Positions 23,317 to 36,231 are shown, counted from the stretch's first letter. The stretch: 64,000 nt of DNA from Congeria kusceri (GCA_027627225.1 CM051029.1:6877190-6941189); one strand, 5' to 3'. Translations and numbers: made by a program. Notes: generated from the letters alone by a model not told the origin.

Positions 23317-24413
23317 GTAGACCTGCTGCAAGTTAACAGTAACCTCCCAAATAGGTGACATCATATGGCGACCTACATGCATACATACATATCACATGTT
23401 GCTACCAGTATTCTGCCATATACAGAAACCTCGTACAGCAGTGAGAATATGTTGTGTAGAGCCTACTGCATGCATTTTTACAAAATTGACGAGCATGACA
23501 CTACAAATATGAACGCAATTGCAAAATCTGTGTAAGCAATACAACTTCTAAGATAGTTATTTTTACAGTTGAATGATGTTCGGCTGATTGACTCAACTTT
23601 GTTGTATTATGTGGTTTCATAAATGTAAGCATGTGTACATACTTACATTCATCCTCCCATCGATCCGAACACGCACACATAGCTCGACAATCAAGCAGCA
23701 TCCATATAGTATTCCACATGTCCATTCATGAGTTTGTCGATGCAAAAATCAGTAAGGTGTAACACATCGATCTTTTGTCCTCGTTAGGAGCAATACATTT
23801 TATTCAAACATGCGCAACTAATTGAGCGCAAACACCATAACATTTAAGACCCTAGCAATACAAAACAGAATCGCTGGACGCATCTCATTTAGTTTGTTTT
23901 CCTGGTCCAAAACGAAGTGATGTCATTCGGTGAGTTTTGCACATCTATAAACATCTCAGCCATGTTCTGCAACGAATATATTATAACGAAGCAGATAGTT
24001 ACCAAATAAAGGTCATTGGCTAAGAAAATGTGTCAGGTCAATATATTTTTGATTATCTGCCTCTGTCACTATGCACCTAGAGCCAGTCCAAGGCCAATGT
24101 TACCCGATTAGCAGTATGTTTAAATGAACATAGACCGGCCTGTACATATACCATGCGTATTGATTTAATCAAGTGAACCAGGTAGACGGAAGTTTAAATG
24201 CATGAACATATTATTGTAAACAGTGTAAACACATCGTTGATGATGTTCGAGTTTAATTATGATAATTTAAATTTTGTTGAACATAGAAAGGAGGAAAGGA
24301 ACGTTGGCATGCAATTATAACGGTCCATAGAACATAAATTGTGTATGTTTGCATAATAAAGACGCACCAATACACATACAGACTAAACACTAATGATCAA
24401 GAAACATTTACAC
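23317..24413. other. No gene seen; contains shared upstream block
   Basis: AT-rich spacer without recognisable exons. The only notable part is the conserved block around 24159-24205 upstream of the signal exon at 24414. Confidence 0.45.
24159..24205 (+). promoter_or_regulatory. Conserved upstream block with ETS-like core (copy 1)
   Basis: ATTGATTTAATCAAG is followed 13 bases later by CGGAAGTTTAAATGCATGA (24187-24205). The same 19-mer occurs at 58914-58932 in front of another signal-peptide exon. In both cases it starts exactly 227 bases before the ATG. CGGAAGT resembles an ETS-factor core. Promoter function is inferred. Confidence 0.45.
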
Positions 24414-24474
24414 ATGATGAATGTAAACGTCTGCATAAGAAATCTGTTGATCGTAGCACTGCTGAAGTCGGGTG
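24414..24474 (+). CDS. Orphan signal-peptide exon
   Basis: ATG at 24414 starts MMNVNVCIRNLLIVALLKSG and ends with a strong donor in phase 1 (GGT G/GTAAGT). Length 61 bases matches the signal exons at 32041 and 40839. A hydrophobic core LLIVALL is clear. I find no matching Ig exon before the next signal exon at 26243, so it may be an alternative first exon or the last relic of a deleted gene. Confidence 0.5.
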
Positions 24475-26242
24475 GTAAGTTGTTCACGTTTGTTTATTTG
24501 CATACCCTTGCATATTATAATTATGTGTAACTATGGCAGATGTTGTATTAGTGTTTTCTTATTTTAAGTAGTTCTTCATGTTTGCATACAGATTTACTAC
24601 AGTACTATGCGTCTTCATATACAGGGAGCACATTCGGCCAGATGCATTAAGTTCACGGATGTATGTGCTGTTGTGATATTAATGCCTTGTGTGTTTTCTA
24701 GTTTACATTTACTTGGTAAGGGTTTCTACGTTTCTCATAACAGTGCAGCTTGCCATTGAGAAACATAATTTTATTTGCATGTAAAGCAAATACATTGCAT
24801 AAATAATATTTATGCAACAATACACACTTGCGACAATAAAACAAAATTGCCATAAATTGTCTAACATCGTCTGTTGGTAACCGAGCCGCACTATTCGGTT
24901 AAGACTCATCGGATGTCTTATGCATGTATTTATCTGTGGAAATCCGTAAATAGAATCACATCTATTCGCATGAATAGCAAAACACAGAGAACCTAAAAAC
25001 ATTAATACTTAATTTCATGCAGACCCTTACTTGAATTATGAACGTGTATACTAAATCGATACCATTTCTCTATTTGTTTTCTTTATGTAGCGCAAACGAA
25101 ATTAAAGACGCTTGGTATGGTGTATATAATATCATACAGGATAAATTTAATTTAATACGATAAACATAATTGATTACACGTAACTTTAAGAAGAGTAGGT
25201 ATCAAACCCATACTGATTTAGATTGAGGGTTTGTGTACAAACAAAGCATTAATGTTTCACGATGTCAAATACAGTTAAACATAAACAAAGTGAATCTCCA
25301 GCTGCGTCAGCAGGATATAACTCTTATTAGCAGACTGAGGCAGTTTAGGTTTGGAGTAGTTCATTTATGTTAGAGTACTCTTATTAGCAGACTGAGGCAG
25401 TTTAGGTTTGAGTAGTTCATTTATGTTAGATAAGTAAGTCATTCATGTTTTTTCTATTTATTTTATAAGATTATCTAAACAATATGGTGGTGTAATATTA
25501 TGTACTAATGAACACAGTATGCATCTTCATGACGCAGATACATCTCTGTTAAAAGACATTTACTTATTTATTAATTCATGAATTACATAAGCTTTCTTTA
25601 GAGAGACTTACGACTTCTGTCTTTATGAATTTATGGACGAGCAATATAGAACACGTGTAAGAATTTATTATGTGTGCACTATTTCTTAAAAAATACATAT
25701 TTAAATTTAATTAACATTGATTAAATCTCCGAGGGCAGTTTTGTGACTTAGTTGTAGAAGTGTAAATATCACTGGATAAGATGGTGTTTCTCTCGAAAAC
25801 GGTATATAGGGTATCGCTTTGTTTTTCGGATATATATGAATATCAATTTGCAATATTCTATGCTACCAATAAATAAACAGTGCTTATTTTCGTACCTGGT
25901 ATTGTTTATATTATAATTTAAGGTCCCTTTTATGTATACATGCATTCAGAATCGTCTAATCGTAACTTTAACTTCAAAGTGTGTTTCATAATTTGCGTAA
26001 CGTCCTTAACCAGTCAGCTGCAAAATCCTGTTTGTGGGTAGTCAATAAACGGCAACATTTCATAGGCATTTGGTTTCAAAACCATGACACTTTTGTTAAA
26101 GTATTTCGTATATCAAATACTGTACAATGCTTTAAATTTGCGAGGACGATTTTCGCGTGTTTCTCCCAAAATGATCTTTTTTTTTTTTTTAATTCGCGTG
26201 TTCTTGAATTGGCGTCATCGTCCTGAAATTTACACGGATATA
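24475..26242. other. Spacer; 57-bp tandem duplication near 25.3 kb
   Basis: No exon recognised. AT-rich, with one local direct duplication at 25320-25431 described separately. Confidence 0.45.
25320..25431. repeat. 57-bp direct tandem duplication
   Basis: ACTCTTATTAGCAGACTGAG and the following ~35 bases occur twice in a row (25320-25376 and 25377-25431). They differ by few bases, including GG versus G, so the duplication is recent. Confidence 0.9.
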
Positions 26243-26297
26243 ATGGCCAACTTTACCATTGTGTGTTCCCTTTTATATGCGCTGATGAGTTTTGCCG
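26243..26297 (+). CDS. Gene D exon 1: signal peptide
   Basis: ATG at 26243 encodes MANFTIVCSLLYALMSFAG and stops at donor GCCG/GTAAGT in phase 1. The sequence is a clean signal peptide. The next compatible exon is the V-like Ig exon at 28323 (acceptor phase 1), giving a 2.0-kb intron. Confidence 0.6.
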
Positions 26298-28322
26298 GTA
26301 AGTTTCGTATGCGGACGTGTATTATTGTCTTGTGTTCAACATAAGAGGGCATTATTATTAAGTTTGCTTCACAGTGAATACGATTTTCTGCTGGATAGTT
26401 AATGTAGTGTATAAAACGTGATGAGATGGCAGAATGTAAAACTCAGACAATATGTTTTCATCAAATTCCATGCAACGATAAATAAATGTGAACTGTACTA
26501 TAAAAAGATAATTGAAACGATTGAATTCACTACAAAACAACAACATACAATTCTACAAAGGATATTAACACTACGAGTATTTCAGCATAAAATGGCGATA
26601 GATTCCTGTTCCTTAATTAGTTATTTAGTCAATATGAATACTATTTTGTTATGCATGCTTGGTATGAGAATTATTTTATTATTGGCTGTGGCTTACTTCC
26701 TAACGGTATGACAACATAAGTAATATGTTTGTACTAGCAGTGTAATGTGTGACATTTAGTAATCAAGAATCACAAACACAACATTTTCTTAGCTGCCCAT
26801 GTGGTCATTTTATGGCATGCTATTTGGTTCAAGAGTAGGCAATGCAATTGTGATACAATACAATGGATATGTCAGTATGTTAACAAATTAGTATTAAAAT
26901 GGTTCAAAACAAGAATGAGTTACATTTAAGCGCGATTTAAATGCATGTTGAACTAGTTCTCGAATTGTGCTGTCATAATGAGATACATTAAAGTGTTTTA
27001 CATGCACATTATAAATTAAAATTTCGAAACAGCGTTAAAACATTACGAAAAAACATACCGTTCAAAATGTAATAACAATATAATATGTGGATATTTAACG
27101 GGTATAAAGGCGCGCGGAAATTCACACCTAGTATGGAATACTGATAATTCGCAAAGCATGTACATAACAATGACATTTAACCTCATAAGATTGCAATTAT
27201 GAGTGTAAAATAACAAGACAAAACAATGTTTGTATTCAATAGAAATACAACTTACGTCATGGTAAGATGCTAAACAGCATACAATACTTGCAATTTTATC
27301 CGTGTTTACAGTATTTCAGTAAACAGCAAAACAGACATACTATTGGGTTTTATGCTATATAAAACCCATCTTGAATGTCTATTAACATATAAACTTATAC
27401 TGTTCAATAAAATTAATATATCAAGAAATTAACCCATACTGTGAAATATTTGGTGCACTCAAGGTTACGCTAATACATAAATGATATACTTATGAGAAAG
27501 GAAAACATATATAAGTGTACCTCTATAATTGTAAGATCTAACAAAGATAAATATTACTTTAAAATTGAAAATATTATGCTTGTGATATTGAGTAATTTTG
27601 TGTATATTTGTATTATTTACGTGTAAATCTAAAAGCTCAGAATCTGTTTCAAACGCACTCGATTATGTGCACTTGGAGGTAAAACTCGAACAAGGGGTTT
27701 CTTTAAATAACTGGACAATCTACAAAAATCTACTCCTTCTAGGAAAGCGCTTCTTTTAATGAGTTAACTTCTAGCGCTTATCTTGCATATGCTCCCTTTG
27801 ATATTTGGTAATATCAATATACTGAATAAAAAATAAATATCACACTATACAGCGGGTGATACAACGTATTGTCAACCCTCGAAAAGGTAAGGTAATATCA
27901 ACCCCGGCTTACGCCTCGGTTCACATTAACATGCCCGGGTTGACCATACTCTATATACCAACATCTATGGTGTCATATCTATACAATGTCATATTTAGTC
28001 ATGATATGTCGTCAAAAACAAAAATACACACAACATAAATGACATGCTTATTAAACCTGATTTGCGGAATTTGTACACTAAAAGTAAATGTAAGTACATT
28101 GCTTTGATTTCCAGATTTTTGAGCACATTTGAGAATTCATCACAAATGATTTCATTTTGTTTACTAAGAGTGTAAGCAAACACTCTTTGCTGGTGATTAA
28201 ATGCTCAGGTATTTAATTTTTCAATGCACATATTTAGGAACAATATAGTTTACACAACTATTGGAATTGCAAATGTGCTTCTGTTGAGTTGTTCTACTTG
28301 TGACTTTGTGTTAAATTTGCAG
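26298..28322. other. Intron or spacer; nothing recognised
   Basis: Likely first intron of gene D. AT-rich, no exon-like or transposon-like segment identified. Confidence 0.4.
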
Positions 28323-28655
28323 ATTCCTGCCTTGATACCAACGCTGACAATGGTGATCGAAACGTGCAATTAGTATTTGATTTCAACTGGAATAACATAG
28401 ATACAAACCATACAAGAAGAATAGTGTGCTACAAAGAAAGAAAATACATTGGGGAGTGTGCTTGGCTGCAGTTGCTGCAGGGAGCCAGATGCTCAATAAC
28501 AGCATCAAGTTCTGGCGTTTACACTATATCTTTGAACGGGGACTACACATCTGTATAAATTACTATAACAGCATTCAATGAAGAAACGGCCGGGGAATAC
28601 AGCTGTTCCAGTGGTGACAACAGACAAAGGATGACAGTTTGCATTAAAACCTCGG
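28323..28655 (+). pseudogene. Gene D exon 2: V-like Ig domain with one stop
   Basis: Acceptor AAATTTGCAG, donor TCGG/GTAGGT, 333 bases, phase 1-1. It encodes DSCLDTNADNGDRNVQLVF, DFNWNN, RRIVCYKERKYIGECAW, SSSGVYTISLNGDYTSV, then TAA (28556-28558), then ITITAFNEETAGEYSCSSG. Apart from the single stop the domain is complete and in frame. The GEYSC motif marks the F strand. Gene E (31571-31879) has a single stop within about ten codons of the same place. It is either a young pseudogene or a sequencing error. Confidence 0.65.
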
Positions 28656-28804
28656 GTAGGTAAATGTATTTGAGGATAAAAAATTTGCGTGTTCGCGGTT
28701 AATTTTAATTTAAAATATTCTAAATAAACAATGTTAAATTGGCTTATAGCTTAGTTTGTTGCATTCGTAGTATTTTCTTACTTATTATGTGTACTTGTTT
28801 TCAG

Positions 28805-28880
28805 TAACGTGTTATTTCACACATAATTGGTACAATATACCTCCAGCCCAACGAAGTTGTAAGCGGAGGTGCTATACTGG
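28805..28880 (+). CDS. Possible gene D exon 3, weak
   Basis: After acceptor TTGTTTTCAG the phase-1 frame reads VTCYFTHNWYNIPPAQRSCK and RRCYTGC. It is Cys-rich, as other downstream exons of this family are. No convincing donor follows and the sequence runs into a CTGTCxGxCCGTC-type repeat. Low confidence. Confidence 0.2.
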
Positions 28881-29929
28881 ATGCAGTTTGTCTGTCAGGC
28901 CGTCTGTCATTTTGTCGGTTGTTGAAACTGTTAAAACCAAAGCATGCACATGTATTTCTCCTGTCATAACGGCGCAGTCGGTTAGAACCCGTTAATTCGT
29001 ATTCGTTCATTGAATCGTCGTCGTGAGTTCGATAGCTGTGTTTTTTATGCTCACAATGTAGTTTATTATCCACACTTAAATTATTGTCTACACCTTTGTA
29101 TTGCGCAGTTCTATACCATAATATCATTAACAAGATCTAAAGAAAAAAATGTCTTGAAAGCAAAGCTTCTGAAATTTGTTTATTTTTCTTTCAAAGATAA
29201 TAATTCCGTAATTTTGACGGAAACGACAAAACGAAAACAGTAGTGTGTTTTAATATAATGCAGGAAAAAAGAAATACAAAATCTGCACATAGTTATGATA
29301 CATATGTAACTTTGAAAAATTGTGTAACTGTCAAACTTCGTGCAACATGTTATTGTATATACCTTGTCTGTGTGCAAATTGTCAGTGCACTCACTGTCGT
29401 TAACAATTGACTTCTAAACATATGTATACTTATTTTCATACATAGAACACTTTAAGTGTCACGACCAACTTTATTACCGAGTTAAATAATCGTTATATTT
29501 ACACAGGAGAAGAAGTTTTGTAATATAATTTCATACACACGCTTTTTGTTAGCGTCTGTAGTCGTAATTATATAAATATCTGAGTTTTCGTCCAGGTCAA
29601 ACGCACATATGCACCAGCATCAGCGCGTATCCCAGCTTCAAACTCAAGCACGGTCCTCGTATATTAAGCTCAGTTGATGTTTTTAAATAAAATAAACTTT
29701 GATCTCTGCATTATCTTAATCACATTAACATAAAGTTGTTTCAACATGTGTGATTTCATAAGAACAATGGACATTGTTGTCAATAGCAGTAAAGCCACAA
29801 TGAAATAAAGGATCTGTTATAAATATAACACTGGTCTAATTAGATCAGTTGTCCAAGTTATTAAAAAAAAAATTACCATTTTAGTGTAAACGATTTCAAA
29901 TACAACAATACATGCTATTTTGATACGTA

Positions 29930-30640
29930 CCACACTAGCTACATTATTTACGGAGTTATTTACCTTTTTTAGTTTTCCTTGTCTGACCATTTTATCAAAC
30001 ACTGCTGAAGGGATTGACCCCAAACTCAATACATGGATATATGGTTTTCATCCGAAGTGCAGTATACAATATTATTAACTGTAGCTGCATTGTTTATGGA
30101 GTTATTACCCTTTGTGAATTTTCCTTGATCGGCCTTTTTATCAAAAACTACTGAACGAATTGACCTCAAACTTCATACATGTATAATTGGTTGTCAGGCT
30201 CAGTGCAGTGCTCAAAAATTATATATCTAACTGCATTATTTGTGGATTTATTCTTTTTTGTCCACTTTTCTCTTGCGGCCATATCTTTATTTGTCTGTGA
30301 CATAACTTACAAACCCCTATATATATCATCTTCAAACTTCACACATGGATAAATGGTTATTAGGCGGAGTGAAGTTGACAAGATGTATAACTCGAGCTGA
30401 TTATTCATATTTATAATTATCTATTATTTCTATTTATGGAGTTATTCTCCTTGTTATTCTTCCTTGTCCGGCCATTTTCCCCAAAACTACTGAATATATT
30501 GAGCTAAAACTTCACTTCTGATCGATGGTTGTTAGTCGGAATGAAGTGCTCCAGACTTATAACTCTAACTGCATTATTCACGGAGTTGTTCCCTTCGGTC
30601 AGTTAACAAAAACTATTCATGTGATATACCTCAAATTTAA
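29930..30640. repeat. Degenerate ~170-bp tandem repeat
   Basis: Units share 'tatggagttattaccctttg', 'ggccattttatcaaaaacta', 'ctgaacgaattgacctcaaa', 'cttcatacatgg' and 'ggttgttagtcggaatgaag' in the same order, with about four to five diverged copies. Spacing between equivalent pieces is roughly 150-190 bases. Similar repeats are common in bivalve genomes as far as I recall. Confidence 0.7.
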
Positions 30641-31148
30641 TGTTGCTTGTGTCAATATCCGTGTGACAAAGCTGCAGGAAGGGTAGCGGTATTGGCGCTA
30701 TGATAATAAGTTTACTGATGCTTACGGTGCTGACATTAGTAACCATGGTAATTATTTAAACAAAAACACACAAAATAAACTATTTTTTCATGTATATAAG
30801 TATTTCCGGATTCCCTGCAAAGTAATCAATATATAACATTATTCGAGGATTTTCTGTTTCGTACTCTGAAGACAACACAGATTATAATGCGAACACAATC
30901 GAATGCAGTAAATTAATGTTATAAACAAATGTTATAACAGTTATTGCTTTTACGTTATCAATCGGTGAAATACATGTCGACAGAAAATAATTTGTGTATT
31001 ATGCTACTCGCCATTTTTCTGCTCCCGTATTACCATACCAGCTGTATTACATTTTAATGACGTCATCATAGAGTTATGAAAACAAATATAATCTATAGCT
31101 AGTGCTTAACTAAAGCGTCACTTTAAGTGCGGACACCAAACTGAATGT

Positions 31149-31200
31149 AATAATAATAATAATAATAATAATACGAAGAATAAGAAGAAAAAGAAGAAAA
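31149..31200. repeat. Short (AAT)n and (AAG)n microsatellites
   Basis: About seven AAT units followed by AAG-rich sequence. No other content is visible. Confidence 0.85.
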
Positions 31201-31570
31201 AGTTAACTCCGACTGGTTTATCACTTGTAGCTAAAACAATAGCAGACAGATATTAACAGCAATGTAATGGACGTTCTGGTCACAACACATTTTAAACAAA
31301 TAAAATTATATTTATTTCCTGTAAATGTATATTTAATGTTTTTTCTACTCAATGGTTCGATTACGTGTATTTTGGCAATATGATTAAAACATATTAGAAA
31401 ACGACAACGACTTATTGTGTTTAGGCCATTTTATCTCGCTGTCATTAAAATAGATTTTTTTAGGTGCTGACATGCATACGCTTAATATTATACTATTTGT
31501 TAAAAACACACACAACAGTTATAGTAAGTGCAATCGTTTAAACAGAAAACAGAAAGAAACAAATGTGTAC

Positions 31571-31879
31571 CTTTAACACATATGGTAATTGTCATGCCAG
31601 TGTCTATAGAATAACTGTAGTTTCCCGACATTGTGCTATTGAATGTTATTATGGCAACATATATAGGGGTTAAGTCCGCATTTTAAGACATACTGTAAAC
31701 ACCTTTACTCGATAAACGAAATTGACATTTACTACTAACACCTTGTTTTAAACAGTCTCCTTTTTCGGTACGTCCATGAAAACAGGTTGTTTCGTTTATT
31801 ACGCCAGGAATCCAACCGAAATTAAACTCCAGTGGCACATTTTGTTTGCCATTGTCAACGCATTGTTCTGTGCATATCC
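31571..31879 (-). pseudogene. Gene E exon 2: V-like Ig domain with one stop
   Basis: Acceptor TTTTATTTCAG, donor AAAG/GTACAC, 309 bases, phase 1-1. It encodes GICTEQCVDNGKQNVPLEF, NFGWIPGVINETTCFHG, GDCLKQGVSSKCQF and SSKGVYSMS, then TAA (31683-31685), then NADLTPIYVAIITFNSTMSG and NYSYSIDTG. The terminal SGxYSxS has Tyr in place of the F-strand Cys. It is one V-like domain with several Cys, the same family as 2554, 20941, 28323 and 40410. The exon is otherwise in frame with its signal exon at 32041. Confidence 0.65.
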
Positions 31880-32040
31880 CTGAAATAAAATCACACTTTA
31901 AAATATGGAAATAATAATTTGTTCAACATGTAAGCGTACGAATATGTATTTGGATCTTTTTGTTTATTTTCGTATATGTAAAGTTTCAAATGTTAATTGT
32001 ATTAGTGTAATATATTGATAAATAAAACAGAGCATGTTAC

Positions 32041-32101
32041 CTGAAATATTGTTCACTACCATGAGAATAATAAAGACTTCAATCAAAATAGAAGACGCCA
32101 T
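32041..32101 (-). CDS. Gene E exon 1: signal peptide
   Basis: ATG at 32101 (minus) encodes MASSILIEVFIILMVVNNIS and ends TCAG/GTAACA in phase 1; length 61 bases. Strong hydrophobic core. The next exon (31571-31879) lies 161 bases on with matching phase, so signal plus Ig are clearly one gene. Confidence 0.65.
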
Positions 32102-33599
32102 TTACCACCGTGTACTGTGCCTATGAAGAATACACTACTGTTAACACGTATCGTAGTGTAAACAAAAATCAAAGCTCTGCATGCACTAATGTCCTTTTTT
32201 TCATGTTATTCAGTGTTAAGCATGCGATTTCTATGACATCAGACTTATTGTTATCCAATAAAGGTTTCACATATTCTGAAGGACTTTCAGTTCCATGCAC
32301 AAATCGAAATATATATTATATTTTAACGTAATATCTATTTAATAATGTTTTATTGTCAGCAAATTGTTGCAAGAAGACTTTAAACCTTCCTCAGAATCTC
32401 GGAGTCTGTGGAGTGTTAACATTCTTAACGTCCGTCCGTTCTTCTGTCTGTCTTGCGTTTTCTCGGAAGGTTGCATATAGGCCCAATCAACAAAGTAATG
32501 AATTTATTTTGATGGGCATTTGGAACAACGTCTCGATTCACGCATGGTTAAAGGATTCTGATTATTGGTGGTTAGAGCAAGCTCCCCTAGCGCATTCGTT
32601 AACAAGATTTATCAAATTATAGTTTAGGCAATCATATTAGTACGAACAATGTAAGACACACGTGACGATAAATATATTGACAAACCAAGATATTTTGTTC
32701 TTTTAAATTGCCTGTAATTTAAAGATGCAGCCGTTGGATATTGACAAGAGGTTCCATACAACCACATTAATAACAAACTAATCATCCATTTCTGAAAATA
32801 GGTTTTAAAAAATAATCCATGTAGCCATATCGAAAAAAATAAAAATAAAAAGAAAATGCTGGCATATCTGTGTATTTTTTTTTTATCTTGATTGTTACCA
32901 ACAATATTGTTTTGGGGCTACTACTACTATTACTTATACTCTAACTACCAAAACTATAACTACTATTACAACTAATACTAATACAACCAAAACTTATACT
33001 GCTTCTACAACTTTCATACAGATTTTATGTCAGCCTAAGACTTTAAATCGTTTCGCTGTCTACATTCGAGACAAATTAAAATATTGGAATTCCACAAAAA
33101 ATTTTTTTTCGAATAAATTGAATTTTTGTTATTGCTATAATTAAAATAAAGTTCTTAAGGCAAGTTGCAAAATCACAATTAATTCCTTAATTACATTTCA
33201 AGTTAGGATATTGGTTGCAACTATTGACCCTGGACAGAAGTAAATGTTAAGTTAGGGTTACCCTACAAAAACCAACCTCAAGCACACTCTCAAGCGATGT
33301 CTTGTCTTAAGGTGTATACTTTTGAAGTATTATTAAAATTACCCACCAACTATTTAATCAAACATTATTACTGAAACAATTTTTACATTTAATAACCTTT
33401 ATTTTGTTGCAATACAATATATATGCTACTCCAATCAAAGTATCAATAATGATATCGACATATGAAGTTGTATTATATGTTTTCAAATTGTTATTGAGCA
33501 CAAACCTTAGCCATCGTATATGCAATCTTAAGGGAGGTATCGATATAAGGTATCCACGTGAAAAATAAAGGAATTTTCATAATTCATTTATAAATTCGT
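32102..33599. other. No gene recognised
   Basis: Upstream side of gene E. AT-rich, with a small TACTACTATTAC-type low-complexity patch near 32930-33000. No exon or transposon protein seen. Confidence 0.4.
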
Positions 33600-33975
33600 A
33601 CTCAAAGAGCTGGCGCCAATTGTCTATTTTAAGTAACAGTGACCTTGACTTTGCCTTAACCAACCCACCGCATATGCAACCCCAATCAAGGTATATATAT
33701 AATGTATATGCATAATGCATTGTATAACAATACCTTACCTCAATATCGAGTTATTGAGCGGAAACCATTTTTCTACTGTTTATAACAGTGACCTAGACCT
33801 TGACGCAACACACCCCATTTGCAATTCCAACAGCGATCATGCTTTAAGGTTTATATATATTCTATATTCTATATTTAGTAAAAGTGATATTAGCCATAAT
33901 CCTACCTACCCCATATGCCAATCCAAGCGAGGCCTCACTACACGGTATCTATATATTAAATTTAATATGCTTGTT
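33600..33975. repeat. Degenerate ~120-130-bp repeats with GTGACCTTGAC
   Basis: Three diverged units share 'taacagtgaccttgac', 'ccaacccacc.catatgcaa', 'ccaatcaaggt.tatatat'. It resembles the GACCTTGAC sequence in the gene A intron at 16.1-16.7 kb. Confidence 0.55.
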
Positions 33976-34393
33976 AGCGTGATATTGCCACTGTACTTAT
34001 CAATAAGTATGACATCATTCGCTCAATTTTAATCAATTAGTCTGACGTCATTTTGATGATATGATTCATTAACGTTACCGAAACACACGTGTGAATGAAC
34101 TTTGCGGGAAAATGGGCGATGTATAAATAACTCTAATTACCATTCATAACCTCTAAATCTAAACACGAATTTCAAATAAGATCGTGTTCGATTCAAATTA
34201 AATAACGGTAAAGCGTTGGTTTTTGCGGTTATAACCAACAGTTGCCATTCCGAAGCGTGTTATCAAACTACTCCTGCTATTTCCATCGGGATTTTATTCC
34301 AACGAATTGGAACTCCAAACCATTGTTAAATTAGTAGTAGTTCGTTCTCGTTCTCACCGCATGCGTTTCAATAAATCACTAAATTATGACACT

Positions 34394-34542
34394 GCTGCTG
34401 CTGTTGCTGCTGCTGATGATGACGATGAAAATGACGATAATGACGACGACGACGACAATGATTACGATGATGATGACGCTGATGATGATGAAACATATAC
34501 TGATATATTGATGATGTCGATGATGATGACGACGACGACGAC

Positions 34543-34593
<51 letters not shown>

Positions 34594-34662
34594 GAGAGGA
34601 GGAGGAGGAGGAGGAGGAGGAGGAGGAGGAGGAGGAGGAAGACGACGATGACGATGATGATA
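34394..34662. repeat. GAT/GAC then GAG triplet arrays
   Basis: GAC/GAT triplets run from about 34394 and give way to a pure GAG run (about 34594-34640). One strand is almost pure purine in the GAG part. Repeat translations (poly-D, poly-M, poly-G) are artefacts. Confidence 0.9.
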
Positions 34663-34709
34663 TGTGGTGGCCTCCATACGTGTTGAGTTTTTAATTGAAT
34701 CTGTTAATC

Positions 34710-35030
34710 ACCTAAATAATTGGCTACTGCCATAAATCACACACCCCGATTAGAGGATTTATTCACACCTAGTTAATTGGCTTAGTACCGTCACTTTTTA
34801 CCGTCACCCCGGGCCCGCAACGGGATCATTTGATTGGTCCTGTTGTTCGCACCTTGGTGGTAGCCCGGCCCTTACTTGAACAAAACTCTTCCATTGGACA
34901 ATGGCTCATGCGAGTCTGTCCAATGAAAAGTATGAAACGAATAAGATCCGACCGCTCGAATGTTGATTGGCTAGCGGTAGCTACCCGTATTGAATTGAGA
35001 CCCGTCCCTAGATCCTGTGATTATTTGTTT
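34710..35030. promoter_or_regulatory. GC-richer block with many CCAAT/ATTGG boxes
   Basis: In about 280 bases there are ATTGG or CCAAT cores in both orientations: AATTGGCTAC, TTAATTGGCTTAG, TTGATTGGTCC, CCATTGGACAATGG, GTCCAATGAA and TTGATTGGCTAG. The block is clearly GC-richer than its surroundings. It looks like a CCAAT-rich (NF-Y type) promoter, but no gene is visible on either side. It might instead be a repeat or part of a transposon end. Confidence 0.35.
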
Positions 35031-35039
35031 CCATGATAT

Positions 35040-36165
35040 GATTTATATTGTATTTTATACTATATCTACCTAGCATATTTCTTAAAATATCTACAAATAA
35101 GCGTATGCATACACTACTATGTCCAGTTTCAATATTAATTGCTTAAACGTTATACAATCATGTTATAGCACATCAATAGTATAGCATATAACTAATATTG
35201 ACATAGCGATTATACACAGTTACCAAGCATTGTAATACAAAAGTATTGAGCATCACATATATAAAATAACGAACTTTTGAGAAATTATACAAAGTATGTC
35301 TGAAGGTGGATTTTATTAGCGACTCAATTTTATAAAGCGTTCGCCAGTGGCAAAAATATGGTATGAATTATTTTTTCTGAGGCCCTGTACTGTACATTCG
35401 GTAAACTGTAGAAACGGTTAATCTGTTTCTATTTGATACATGTTAGATGAGTGACAACAATGTTGGTGTATCTACATGTTTTTGATTACGTTCTAAAACT
35501 ATGTATTTCTTTTCTTGAGTTTTTAGCCATCACGTTTTAGTATTTTTTTTATATATAAATAACACGTTAAAGATGCATTAACATCGAATTCCAGGTCTGG
35601 TGATAAATATATGTGATTCGTCTGTGAACAATTCCTACAGCAATTAAAGTTTTCTGTATACGAAATTTCGCGAAAACAGTACGTTATAAGGCATTTGTTT
35701 TATAATTAATCCAAGGATGTTTGTTCATGGTTTCTATTTGTTTCTATTCCTTAATGCATTTATATAACCTTTTTACGTTATGATCAATATCTAAATTAAG
35801 GTAAATTGATCATATTTTAAAAAATTTCAAGTTATTAATTTTCCACCATACATGAGAAAGTGGACAGTTATTTAATAACCATATTCTAATGTTACTGTAG
35901 GAATTTGTCATCGATGATGGTTATTAATACTTATTAAATCGTATATATGCTTTTTGCTGTATTACACATAAAAAAATGCAATGATCTATAGTTTTAATGT
36001 ATGCTTAAAAGTCGGGTATAGAAGAAAAACAAGTCTTTGTATGCAGAAAAGTAGTGATCACGCAAAAAACCGTTTTTTACAACAAATTTGATATAGCACT
36101 GAAACATAAATCAATCAACATCATCAACAAATATAACGTTCGTTTACTATGACACCGGAAACCGT
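35040..36165. other. No gene recognised
   Basis: AT-rich stretch between the CCAAT-rich block and the CAT arrays. No exon, repeat family or transposon protein seen. Confidence 0.4.
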
Positions 36166-36170
36166 CGAAA

Positions 36171-36200
36171 ATCATCATCATCATCATCATCATCACCACT

Positions 36201-36231
<31 letters not shown>

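Larger units (their letters stand above)
28881..31570. other. Repeat-rich spacer; no gene recognised
   Basis: Holds a degenerate tandem repeat (29930-30640) and short AAT/AAG microsatellites (31149-31200). The remaining sequence is AT-rich with no splice-bounded exon that I can support. Confidence 0.45.

Noticed and set aside
34307..34677. Asp/Met/Gly-rich and Pro-rich ORFs on both strands
   Set aside because: Pure products of GAT and GAG arrays, present on both strands.
34710..35030. tRNA or rRNA gene in the GC-rich block
   Set aside because: No cloverleaf-compatible stems or A/B box pair could be found by eye.
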